The translations under genes and the position numbers were made by a program. The notes beneath the pieces were generated by a model. It had not been told where the DNA came from. It saw nothing but the letters and a program-made list of their open reading frames with translations, and searched no databases. A DNA stretch of 64,000 nucleotides, from the NCBI GenBank assembly GCA_000335735.1, contig AMYY01000010.1, forward strand, positions 1-64,000, read 5' to 3'. The DNA is from an alpha proteobacterium L41A (GTDB lineage: Bacteria; Pseudomonadota; Alphaproteobacteria; Caulobacterales; Caulobacteraceae). The stretch's first letter is position 1; each line of letters begins with the position of its first letter. Below, piece after piece: positions 43,060 through 51,455 of the stretch.

Positions 43060-44262
43060 TTAGCCGGCCGGCAGGCTGTTGGCGAAGGAGGCGCTGGACG
43101 CGGGCGCCGACTGGGTGACGGGCGCCTGGGACGCATCGCCGGCGACGGGCTCGATCTTGCCGTTCTTGGGCGTGACCTTGGAGCCCGGCTGAGCGGCGCG
43201 TTGCAGACCCGCGATGATGACGCGGTCAGTCGGGGCCAGGCCCGAACGGACGACGCGCAAGCCCTGCACGATCGGGCCGAGCTGAACGGCCTTGTTCGTC
43301 ACGGTGCCGTCGGCGTTGACCACGGCGACGGTGCGGCGGGCCTGATCGGTGCCGATGGCCGAATCCGGAACCAGCAGGGCGTCATAGGCGCCGGCGCCCG
43401 CGACCTGGGCGCTGCCGAACATGCCGGGGCGCAGGAAGCCGTCGGCGTTGGGCAGGATGGCGCGCAGACGGATCACGCCCGAGGCGGTGTCCACGGCATT
43501 GTCCGAGAAGTCGAGACGGCCGGTATGCTTGTAGGTGCTCTCGTCCTGCAAGCGCACGTTGACGACTGCGCCCTGATTGGCGCCGCCCTGACGCAGGTAT
43601 TTCAGCAGGACCGCTTCCGAACCGTCGAAGACGAAGTGGATCGGGCCGCCCGAAATGATGGTGGTCAGGACGTCGCCAGCCGACGAACCGCCGGCGATGA
43701 CGTTGCCCGGATCGACGCGACGGTCGGACACGCGGCCCGACACCGGCGCGGTGACGCGGGTGTATTCCAGGTTCAGGCGTGCGTTGCGGACGGCGGCGTT
43801 GCCGGCCGCCAGATTGGCCTGAGCCGCGTCGACGGCCGCCTTGTTGGAATCATATTCGGCCTTGGACACGGCTTGCGAGGCCAGCAGGGCCTCGCTGCGG
43901 GCCAGGTTGGCGCGGGCCAGCGACAGTTGCGACTGGGCCTGGGCCACCTGAGCCTGAGCCTGGGCCAGGGCGGCTTGGGCCGGGCGCGGATCCAGTGTGA
44001 ACAGCAACTGGCCGCGCTGGACCATCTGGCCGTCGCGGAAGTGGACGGCCTGGATATAGCCGCCGACGCGGGCGCGCACGTCCACGCTCTCAACCGCTTC
44101 GAAGCGACCGGTGAACTCGTCCCAGTCCCGCACCTGCTGCTTCAGAGGCACAGCCACCGTCACGGGCGGCGCGCCCTGCGCCGGCGCCTCGGCCTTTGGC
44201 GAACAACCATAAAGGGCACCCGTCACCATGACGGATACCGCCGCAATCTTCAGCCCGCGCAT
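43060..44262 (-). CDS. RND membrane-fusion lipoprotein (AcrA/MexA-like)
   Basis: A 400-residue adaptor. ATG 44262 has GGAG eight bases upstream and gives a lipoprotein signal (VTGALYGCSP), so the longer frame is rejected. The lipoyl half-motif is VDVRARVGGYIQAVHFRDG, the hairpin spans about 90-165, and the second half-motif is RVTAPVSGRVSDRRVDPGN. A barrel domain and a Gln/Ala-rich tail follow. It is first in the operon and divergent from tetR, with the palindromic operator between them. It couples the RND pump to the outer-membrane channel. Confidence 0.94.
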   Translation of the reverse strand: MRGLKIAAVSVMVTGALYGCSPKAEAPAQGAPPVTVAVPLKQQVRDWDEFTGRFEAVESVDVRARVGGYIQAVHFRDGQMVQRGQLLFTLDPRPAQAALAQAQAQVAQAQSQLSLARANLARSEALLASQAVSKAEYDSNKAAVDAAQANLAAGNAAVRNARLNLEYTRVTAPVSGRVSDRRVDPGNVIAGGSSAGDVLTTIISGGPIHFVFDGSEAVLLKYLRQGGANQGAVVNVRLQDESTYKHTGRLDFSDNAVDTASGVIRLRAILPNADGFLRPGMFGSAQVAGAGAYDALLVPDSAIGTDQARRTVAVVNADGTVTNKAVQLGPIVQGLRVVRSGLAPTDRVIIAGLQRAAQPGSKVTPKNGKIEPVAGDASQAPVTQSAPASSASFANSLPAG

Positions 44263-44366
44263 CTGCGCATCTCCCTGTCGGAGGTAAATCCCTGTCGTGC
44301 GGACGAAGGCCGATGGGGAGTCGGCCTTGTGAACGCGTGGTGACTTAATGGTCGGCGCAGTGGCGC

Positions 44367-44386
44367 TTGTCAACAGGCGTTGACAA
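44367..44386. promoter_or_regulatory. TetR operator overlapping divergent promoters of the RND pump and its regulator
   Basis: TTGTCAAC (44367-44374) and GTTGACAA (44379-44386) form a perfect palindrome with a four-base centre. Each arm contains a TTGACA -35 box, one for each direction. On the minus strand it is followed 17 bases later by CATTAA (44345-44350), and on the plus strand by a weaker GGTTAT. A bound repressor would block both promoters. Confidence 0.8.
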
Positions 44387-44430
44387 AGCCATATGTGCTC
44401 TACGGTTATTGTCTGTGGAGTGTCATCACC

Positions 44431-45000
44431 TTGTTATGTCCCGGCCCACGCCCGAGAAACGCCGCCGCCACGCGCACGGCCATTCTCGATGCTGCGCGCG
44501 AGAGATTCGCGGCCGAGAGCTATGACGACGTGGGCATGCGCGACATCGCCCGCGATGTCGGCGTCGATGCGGCCCTGATCAGCCGCTACTTCGGCTCCAA
44601 GGATGATCTGTTCCTGGCCGCACTGGACAGCTGCGGCGACGGCAGCGCCCTGATGCAAGGCGAAAAGGCCGACTTCGGCCGGCGCGTAGCGCACGAGATC
44701 GTCTTCGAACCCAAGAAGGCCGAAAAGCTGAAGGGCATGTCGATCATGCTGCGCTCCATCGGCTCGGCCAAGGCGTCGGAGATGGTTCAGAACACCTGCA
44801 CCCAGCGGTTCTTCGGTCCGCTGGAGGAATGGCTGAGCGGGCCGGACGCCACGGTCCGCGCGCGTCTCCTGGCCGGCTTCATCATGGGCATGTCGGTCAG
44901 TCGCGAACTGGGCGGCGGCAGCTTCAACATCGAACCCGCTCAATGCGAGGAGATGCGCGACCGCCTGGCGCCCATTCTTCAGTCCCTGATCGACGGCTGA
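44431..45000 (+). CDS. TetR-family repressor of the RND pump
   Basis: A 189-residue regulator divergent from the pump operon. The HTH is ATRTAILDAARERFAAES, then RDIARDVGVDAALISRYFGSK. A helical ligand domain follows. The start is TTG 44431, because the frame further upstream crosses the -35 and -10 boxes of its own promoter. An out-of-frame ATG at 44436 is discounted. It should repress both itself and the pump through the 44367-44386 palindrome. A hairpin terminator follows the stop. Confidence 0.87.
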   Translation: MLCPGPRPRNAAATRTAILDAARERFAAESYDDVGMRDIARDVGVDAALISRYFGSKDDLFLAALDSCGDGSALMQGEKADFGRRVAHEIVFEPKKAEKLKGMSIMLRSIGSAKASEMVQNTCTQRFFGPLEEWLSGPDATVRARLLAGFIMGMSVSRELGGGSFNIEPAQCEEMRDRLAPILQSLIDG

Positions 45001-45021
45001 TCCCATCGCCGAAACGAAAAA

Positions 45022-45047
45022 GGGCGCGGAGGCTGTCCCCCGCGCCC
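45022..45047. terminator. Terminator between tetR and the convergent sugar transporter gene
   Basis: GGGCGCGG (45022-45029) pairs with CCGCGCCC (45040-45047). AAAAA precedes it and TTTGTCTT follows, so it can terminate transcripts from both sides. Confidence 0.8.
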
Positions 45048-45069
45048 TTTGTCTTGTCTGGCGACCGGC

Positions 45070-46344
45070 TCAGTGCGAGGCGGTCGAGGTCACTTCGGTC
45101 CGCGCCTTGGTGCGGATGCAGCCGATCGCGAAGATGGTCAGGCCGACGTAGCCCAGCATCGGCACGATGAAGGCGGGCTGAAGCTTGCCGGCCGCATCGG
45201 CGATATGCGCCGCGACCTGGGGCAGCAGGGCGCCGCCGATGATGCCGAACACCAGCAGGCCCGACGTCGCCGACGTTGGGGCGGTCGAGCGCTCCAGCGT
45301 CAAGGTGAAGATGGTGGGGAACATGATCGAGTTGAACAGGCCGATCGACAGGACGGCGTAGGCCGCCGTCGGGCCGCCGATCTGGCTGACGGTCAGGCAC
45401 AGGACGGCCGCCGCGACGGTGCAGCAGGCCAGGACGATGCCGGGCCGCACCTTGGTCAGGACGGCCGAGCCGATGAAGCGGCCGACCATGGCGCCGCCCC
45501 AATACAGGGCGACCATCTTGCCCGCCGTCTCGATGGGGGCGTTCAGGATGTCGGGGCTTTCGAGGAAGTTGGTCAGCATGCCGCCGATGGCGACTTCGGA
45601 ACCGACGTAGAGGAAGATGGCCAGGGCGCCGAACACGGCCCAGGGCGACGACAAGGCCTTCAACGGCGAGACCGCATTGTGCGATTCAGGCGCCGCCGCA
45701 TTGATCTTCTTGCGCGCCGTGAAGATGAAGACGGCGATCAGGGCGAAGAAGGCGCCCATGCCCAGGAAGGCCATGTCGATGCTGCGCAGCGACTGGGTGC
45801 GGGTCGCGGCGGTGACGACGGCGCCGGCGGCGAAGACGCCGCCCGTCAGCAGGACGTGCGAGCCCAGCCAGGGGCCGACGGTCGTCCCCAGCGAGTTGAA
45901 GGCCTGCGACAGGTTCAGACGGCTGGAGGCGCCTTTGGGGCTGCCCAGCTCGGCGACCAGCGGGTTGGCCGCGACCTGCAGCAGGGTGACGCCCGAGGCG
46001 ATGACGAACAGGGCGATCAGCACGCCGGGATACCAGTCGGCGGCGGTGGCGGCCGGCACGATCAGGCAGCCCGCGACCATGACGATCAGAGCGCCGATGA
46101 TCGAACGGCTGTAGCCCAGCTTGCTGAGGACCGAGGCGGCCGGCAGGGACATCAGCCCGTAGGCGATGAACCAGGCGAAGGTCGTCAGGAAGGCCTCGGC
46201 ATTGTTCAGGTCGAACACCCGCTTCACCGCCGCGATCAGCGGGTCGATCAGCGAGGTCGCAAAGCCCCAGGCGAAGAACAGCGTGGTGACATAGGCGAAG
46301 GCCAGGCCTGCGCCCTGGCGTTTTCCGGCGTCCGGAACGGTCAT
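45070..46344 (-). CDS. FHS-family sugar:proton symporter (FucP/GluP type)
   Basis: A 424-residue major-facilitator symporter of the FucP/glucose-galactose family. The N-terminal signature LAFAYVTTLFFAWGFATSL is typical, with VTLLQVAANPLVAELG in helix 5 and FNSLGTTVGPWLGSHVLLTG after it. About 12 transmembrane helices are predicted. ATG 46344 is supported by the GGGGGA stretch upstream. It lies beside the starch locus and would import released glucose. Substrate choice is inferred from context. Confidence 0.9.
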   Translation of the reverse strand: MTVPDAGKRQGAGLAFAYVTTLFFAWGFATSLIDPLIAAVKRVFDLNNAEAFLTTFAWFIAYGLMSLPAASVLSKLGYSRSIIGALIVMVAGCLIVPAATAADWYPGVLIALFVIASGVTLLQVAANPLVAELGSPKGASSRLNLSQAFNSLGTTVGPWLGSHVLLTGGVFAAGAVVTAATRTQSLRSIDMAFLGMGAFFALIAVFIFTARKKINAAAPESHNAVSPLKALSSPWAVFGALAIFLYVGSEVAIGGMLTNFLESPDILNAPIETAGKMVALYWGGAMVGRFIGSAVLTKVRPGIVLACCTVAAAVLCLTVSQIGGPTAAYAVLSIGLFNSIMFPTIFTLTLERSTAPTSATSGLLVFGIIGGALLPQVAAHIADAAGKLQPAFIVPMLGYVGLTIFAIGCIRTKARTEVTSTASH

Positions 46345-46492
46345 GGATGATCCCCCAGTGAAATCGAACGGCCGCGCTGTGGTCGCGCGGTTCTCATCCT
46401 GCTTGGTTCGGACATCGCGAAAGGCGCGTCCAGCCGAAAAGCGCGCTCTGTAACGAAACTTTTCCACCGGCCCGGGGCGCAGGCAAAGAAAA

Positions 46493-46518
46493 GGGCCGCC
46501 TCGCGAACGCGGCGGCCC
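46493..46518 (-). terminator. Terminator of the TonB-dependent receptor gene
   Basis: GGGCCGCC (46493-46500) pairs with GGCGGCCC (46511-46518). On the minus strand it is followed by TTTTCTTT, 25 bases after the receptor stop. Confidence 0.85.
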
Positions 46519-46543
46519 AAGTTTGCTCAGAAGAGAGGGGAAA

Positions 46544-49348
46544 TCAGAACTTGTAGTTCAGCCCGACCGCGAAGGTGCGGCCGTAGTGCTGATAGTCGAT
46601 GGTCCGGCGCTCATCGCCGTTCTCGAAGGTCTTGAACGGCTCGTCGGTCAGGTTGTTGACCTGAGCCAGAACCGACAGGCCTTCCAGCGGACCGGCCTGG
46701 AACTCATAGCCAACCTGGGCGTCGACCACGGTTTCCGCCGCGACCGAACGCAGGGTGCGGCCATTGCCGAAGCCGGCGACCTCGCCCAGATAATCCGAGC
46801 GATAGCGGGCCGAGATCCGCGACTGGAAGCCGTAGCGCTCATAGTAGAGCGAGCCGTTGATCACGTTCTCCGACAGACCCGGCAGAGCGGTCGGGGCCTG
46901 GGTCGGATCCGGCTGGACTTCGCTGTCCGTAGTCGAGGCGCTGAACTGCGCGCCGAAACCTTCCAGGGCCGGATGGAAGATCTCGAACGGCGCCGAGATC
47001 GAAAGCTCGAGACCCTTGATCCAGCCGCCTTCACCGTTGTCGGGCGCGCCGACCAGGCCTTGGCGCAACGCCGGCTCGGGGTTGGTCGGCGAAATCACGC
47101 CGATGGGATAGCCAGTGAAGTCGAAGATCTGGTTGCGATTATAAACGTAGCTTTCCAAGTTCTTGTAGAAGGCCGCCAGCGAGATGTAGCCCTTGCGGTT
47201 GGCGAAATACTTCTCGAACGACACGTCGATCACGTCCGCGATGTACGGCCGCAGTTCCGGATTGCCGCCGCCGCCGCCCCAGGGGGAACGGTTGATGTCG
47301 GTCGATTGGGCCAAGCTGGGGTTATAGCTGTAGTTTCGCGAGGCGCGCATATCGTCCATGCGCGGACGGGCCAGGGTACGCGAAACCGCCAGACGCGCGA
47401 ACATGTCTTCGCCGGTTTCCAGGATGAAGTTCGCGCTGGGCAGAATCTCAAGATAGTCGGCCCCGCCGCTCACCGCGATGGTCTCGGAGACGCCCGGTCC
47501 GACCTGACGGGCCGAGAAGCCGCTGGAGCTTTGATCGGTGTAGACAAACTGCATGCCGACGTTGCCGGTCAGGGCGCGGCCGAACAGGTTGTGGTCGATG
47601 TTGGCGCGGATATAGCTGGTCGATACCTTTTCGGTCACTTCCCAGTTTCCGGCGGTCACGTCGGCGTTCGGGTTGCGAACGCGATTCAGGGCGCCGCTGT
47701 TGACCAGGCCCAGGGCGTCGTAGCTCAGCACGGCGCTGATGCCGAGATAGCCGAGGTCGGTCGGGTCCAGAAGGAAGGCGGTCGGTACGGTCAGATCGCC
47801 GCCGCCGGGGACAGCGAGATAGAACTGGTCGTTGACGAAGGTTTTCTGGCGTTCGGTATAGTTGAAGCCGAAGTCGATCGACTTGAACGGGCTCTGATGC
47901 AGTTCACGCGTCACAGAAAACCGAGCCGCCTTGATCTCGTCTTCAATGGAGGGCGTGTTCATATAGCCGGCCTGACCGCCGGGAATGACGTCGCCGCCCC
48001 AGCCCTGCGGGCTGGTGATGCGGATCAGGTTCGGATCGGCGTAGTTCAGACGGCTGGTGAAGCGGGTCACGCCGTCGTCCGTCAACTGGAAGCCCAAGGT
48101 GTCCAGCGCGCCGTTGATGTTGCGGCCGGTGCCCGCGTTGGTTTCCAGAATGATGTCGTTACGCTCGACCTTCGAATAGCTGAGGTCCAGGTTCGCCGAC
48201 CAGTCGTCGCTGAGCGTGAACTCGGTGTTCCAGCCCAAGGCGGTGATGTTGCTGTCGCGCTTGTTCAGGTCGTTGCGGACCACGCCCTTGATGTTGTCCC
48301 AGGTGCCGGCGACGATGAGGCCGTCTTCGACGGTGTAGCCGGGGCGCAGCGCCGGCGCCGGACGGCAGACCGCCGACGGGACGTTCACGGTGCAGTCACC
48401 CGAGGAACCACCCCACGCCAGCGGGAATTCGATGCCGCGAAGGACCTGGGTGTTCTTGAACTCGGAATAGAAGGCGTCGATCGTGGAGTGGATGCGATCG
48501 TTCGGGCGCCATTCCAGCACGCCCATATAGCCGTCGCGCTCCAGCTCCGACGACATCACATAGGGCTTCACGCCGCCGGTCAGCAGATTGCCGTCCGTGT
48601 AGTTGGGATAGCCCCAGGCGTTGAAGCGCTCGGACTGATAGGGCGAGCTCATGTGGGCGTAGCCCAGCGCCACGCCCAGCGTGCCGTCCAGGAACTGGTC
48701 GATGTAGGAGATGGTGTAACGGTCGCCGTTGTCGGTCGTGCCCGAGTTCAGGGCGCCGATCTCGTTCCACTCGTGGCGGTAGTTCATGGCGATGGCTTGG
48801 CGGCCGTAGGCCAGCGGGCGAACGGTGCGCAGGTCGACGGTGCCGCCCAGACCTTGACCAATCAGAGCCGCGTCAGGGGTCTTGTAGACGACGACGCTGT
48901 TCAGCAGTTCGGCGGGGAACTGGTCGAACTCGACGCCGCGGTTGTCGCCGGTGGTGACCAGTTCGCGCCCGTTCAGCAGGGCGGTCGTGAAATCAGGGCC
49001 CAGTCCACGGATGGAGATCGCCTGGCTGCGGCCGTCGAGGCGCTGCATCGTCACGCCGGGCAGGCGTGCCAGGGATTCGGCGATCGAGACGTCCGGCAGC
49101 TTGCCGATGTCTTCGGCCGAGATGACTTCGACGATCGAGGTGTTGTTGGCCTTGGCCGAGATCGCGGCTTCGATCGAACGGCGAATGCCGGTGACGACGA
49201 TTTCGCCGACTTCGGTGGCCTGGTCGTCGGCCTGCGCCGTCGTGGCGGCAGCAGTTTGTGCGTGGGCCGAGCCGACCGCCATCAGGGCGGCTGCGCCGAA
49301 GGCGACGCCAGATAGCAGGCGCGCGCGCCGGTTGAGACGTTGGAACAT
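46544..49348 (-). CDS. TonB-dependent receptor, probable maltooligosaccharide receptor (MalA-like)
   Basis: A 934-residue outer-membrane receptor. ATG 49348 is chosen because GGGAGG lies six bases upstream; the nearby ATG 49354 would abut it. A signal peptide ends about residue 34 (GSAHAQT). The TonB box region is EVGEIVVTGIRRS, and the plug domain shows IGKLPDVSIAESLARLPGV and SIRGLGPDFTTALLNGREL. A 22-strand barrel follows and ends in YGRTFAVGLNYKF with the terminal Phe. The locus matches the mal locus of Caulobacter, where the equivalent receptor MalA takes up maltodextrins. The substrate is inferred from neighbours. Confidence 0.93.
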   Translation of the reverse strand: MFQRLNRRARLLSGVAFGAAALMAVGSAHAQTAAATTAQADDQATEVGEIVVTGIRRSIEAAISAKANNTSIVEVISAEDIGKLPDVSIAESLARLPGVTMQRLDGRSQAISIRGLGPDFTTALLNGRELVTTGDNRGVEFDQFPAELLNSVVVYKTPDAALIGQGLGGTVDLRTVRPLAYGRQAIAMNYRHEWNEIGALNSGTTDNGDRYTISYIDQFLDGTLGVALGYAHMSSPYQSERFNAWGYPNYTDGNLLTGGVKPYVMSSELERDGYMGVLEWRPNDRIHSTIDAFYSEFKNTQVLRGIEFPLAWGGSSGDCTVNVPSAVCRPAPALRPGYTVEDGLIVAGTWDNIKGVVRNDLNKRDSNITALGWNTEFTLSDDWSANLDLSYSKVERNDIILETNAGTGRNINGALDTLGFQLTDDGVTRFTSRLNYADPNLIRITSPQGWGGDVIPGGQAGYMNTPSIEDEIKAARFSVTRELHQSPFKSIDFGFNYTERQKTFVNDQFYLAVPGGGDLTVPTAFLLDPTDLGYLGISAVLSYDALGLVNSGALNRVRNPNADVTAGNWEVTEKVSTSYIRANIDHNLFGRALTGNVGMQFVYTDQSSSGFSARQVGPGVSETIAVSGGADYLEILPSANFILETGEDMFARLAVSRTLARPRMDDMRASRNYSYNPSLAQSTDINRSPWGGGGGNPELRPYIADVIDVSFEKYFANRKGYISLAAFYKNLESYVYNRNQIFDFTGYPIGVISPTNPEPALRQGLVGAPDNGEGGWIKGLELSISAPFEIFHPALEGFGAQFSASTTDSEVQPDPTQAPTALPGLSENVINGSLYYERYGFQSRISARYRSDYLGEVAGFGNGRTLRSVAAETVVDAQVGYEFQAGPLEGLSVLAQVNNLTDEPFKTFENGDERRTIDYQHYGRTFAVGLNYKF

Positions 49349-49401
49349 GGTCATCCTCCCTGGGGCTGACCGCGATTCTGAACGTCGCGATCTGAAGCCG
49401 T

Positions 49402-49592
49402 CGCAAAAATATGCAAATCTTCGGGAATGTTGCAAGCAGTTAATGCGTACGTCTGATTTCCGTCGCGCTTCATGCCGGTTCGCAGCCCGTCAATACCCGT
49501 AAATGTGCGGTTTCGTGCTGTCATCATGACGCATGGCAGCATTTCAGCGACGCGTTGACAGCCCCGCACATTGCTGCAAAATCTTGCAAATC
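49402..49592. promoter_or_regulatory. Divergent promoter region with TGCAAA direct repeats
   Basis: The 290-base gap between the receptor and amylase genes holds two near-identical sites. CGCAAAAATATGCAAATC lies at 49402-49419 and TGCAAAATCTTGCAAATC at 49575-49592. In both, the hexamer repeats ten bases apart, one helical turn. A related site precedes the GH97 gene. They are the best candidates for binding of the LacI-family repressor encoded in the locus. Confidence 0.6.
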
Positions 49593-49637
49593 GATCTGGA
49601 AGGCTTTGCACTTTCCAGACGCAAGGGAGTGAGCGTC

Positions 49638-51455
49638 ATGGCGAGGGGAACCCCCAGAAGGGCCGGACTGCACGCGGCGATGGCGGCGGCGGCTCTGCTG
49701 AGCGGCTTTGCAACGCCGACGACGGCGCAAACCCGCCAGGCTGAAGACGTCCTGTCGGCCCTGCGTCAACGCCTGCCACAGGACGAGGTGATCTACTTCC
49801 TGCTGCCGGATAGGTTCGCCAATGGCGATGCAACGAACGACCACGGCGGTTACGCCACTGACCGGCTGAAAAGCGGGTTCGATCCGGCCGATACCGATTT
49901 TTATCATGGCGGCGACTTGGCGGGGGTGATCCAGCGGCTGGACTATATCCAGGGCCTGGGCGCGACGGCCGTATGGCTGGCGCCCATATTCAAGAACAAA
50001 CCGGTCCAGACGCATGGCGACTACACCGGCGCGGCGCACCACGGATACTGGATCACCGACTTCACCGCGGTCGATCCCCATTTCGGCGACGAGGCGACGA
50101 TGCGCGCCCTGGTCGAGGCGGCCCATGCGCGTGGCATGAAGGTCTATCTGGACATCGTGGCCAACCACACCGCCGACGTCATCCGCTATCGCGAATGCCC
50201 GGAAGGCCGCTGCGCCTATCGCAGTCGCGCCGACTATCCCTACACCCGTCGCGGCGGCGTCGATGGCGCGCCGATCAATGAGGGCTTCGACGGTCGCGAC
50301 TTCTCGCGCCTGACGCAGGCCGACTACGCCTACACCCCCTATGTCCCGGCGGGCGAAGAGAACGCCAAGGTTCCGGCCTGGCTGAACGACCCGATCCGCT
50401 ATCATAACCGGGGCGAGAGCACCTTTACCGGCGAAAGCAGCCTGGACGGCGACTTCGCCGGGCTGGACGACCTGCTGACCGAGGACCCGGTGGTCATCCA
50501 GGGCATGATCGACATCTTCGGCGGCTGGATCGACAAATACGGGATCGACGGCTTCCGCATAGACACCGCCCGTCATGTGAACCCGGTCTTCTGGCAGGCC
50601 TTCATCCCCGCCATGATCGCCCGCGCCGAGGCCAAGGGCATCCCGAACTTCCACATCTTCGGCGAGGTCTATGATCCTGATCCGGCGGTGACGGCGCGGT
50701 TCACGCGGGTCGATGGCTATCCGGCGGTGCTGGACTTCCCGTTCCAGAAGCAGGCGACTGATGTGGCGGCGGGCAAGGTCGGGACCGACGCCCTGGCCAA
50801 GCTGTTCGACGCCGACACGATCTATGACAAGGGCGCTGAGACCGCCGCCATCCTGCCGACCTTCCTGGGCAACCATGATATGGGCCGGGTCGGCTTCTTC
50901 GTGAAACAGGCCAATCCGAACGCCGACGACGCCGAGGTGCTGGCGCGCATCAAACTGGCGCATGCCCTGATGATGTTCAGCCGGGGCGTGCCGACACTCT
51001 ATTACGGCGACGAACAGGGCTTCGCCGGCGCGGGCGGATACGGAAACTCGCGCCAGGACATGTGGCCCAGCCGCACGCCGGTCTATGCGAACGAGACGCC
51101 CGTCGGCGGTCGTCAGCCGGCCTATTCCACGGACGCCCCCCTATACCAGGCGATCGCAGAGATGACCCGCATCCGCGCCGAAGAGCCGGCTCTGCGGCGC
51201 GGTCGTCAGGTCGTGCGCGCCTATGGCGGCAAGCCCGGTCTGTTCGCAATGTCTCGCATCGGCGAGGACGGATCGGAAGTTCTGGCCCTGTTCAACACCT
51301 CGACTGCGCCCGTCTCCGCTCAGGTCGAGGTGGAGCCCGGCTCGCTGCGGTGGCAAGCTCTGCGCGGCGATTGCGCACCTGAGTCTTCGGCGTCCGCTAG
51401 CGTCGCCGTTCGCGTGCCCCCCCTCGATTACCTCGTCTGCAAGAGCGTGCCGTGA
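49638..51455 (+). CDS. Exported GH13 alpha-amylase
   Basis: A 605-residue alpha-amylase-family enzyme that cuts internal alpha-1,4 bonds. A signal peptide ends about residue 30 (PTTAQT). Catalytic residues are Asp309 in GFRIDTARHV, Glu343 in IFGEV and Asp414 in FLGNHDMGR. DIVANHT marks region I. The start is ATG 49638 with AGGGAG upstream. It is periplasmic or outer-membrane associated and acts before uptake. It overlaps the next gene by a GTGA. Confidence 0.94.
   Translation: MARGTPRRAGLHAAMAAAALLSGFATPTTAQTRQAEDVLSALRQRLPQDEVIYFLLPDRFANGDATNDHGGYATDRLKSGFDPADTDFYHGGDLAGVIQRLDYIQGLGATAVWLAPIFKNKPVQTHGDYTGAAHHGYWITDFTAVDPHFGDEATMRALVEAAHARGMKVYLDIVANHTADVIRYRECPEGRCAYRSRADYPYTRRGGVDGAPINEGFDGRDFSRLTQADYAYTPYVPAGEENAKVPAWLNDPIRYHNRGESTFTGESSLDGDFAGLDDLLTEDPVVIQGMIDIFGGWIDKYGIDGFRIDTARHVNPVFWQAFIPAMIARAEAKGIPNFHIFGEVYDPDPAVTARFTRVDGYPAVLDFPFQKQATDVAAGKVGTDALAKLFDADTIYDKGAETAAILPTFLGNHDMGRVGFFVKQANPNADDAEVLARIKLAHALMMFSRGVPTLYYGDEQGFAGAGGYGNSRQDMWPSRTPVYANETPVGGRQPAYSTDAPLYQAIAEMTRIRAEEPALRRGRQVVRAYGGKPGLFAMSRIGEDGSEVLALFNTSTAPVSAQVEVEPGSLRWQALRGDCAPESSASASVAVRVPPLDYLVCKSVP

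Noticed and set aside
44380..44430. Longer TetR start at TTG 44380 or GTG 44395
   Set aside because: These codons lie within the operator and promoter boxes, so the transcript probably begins after them.
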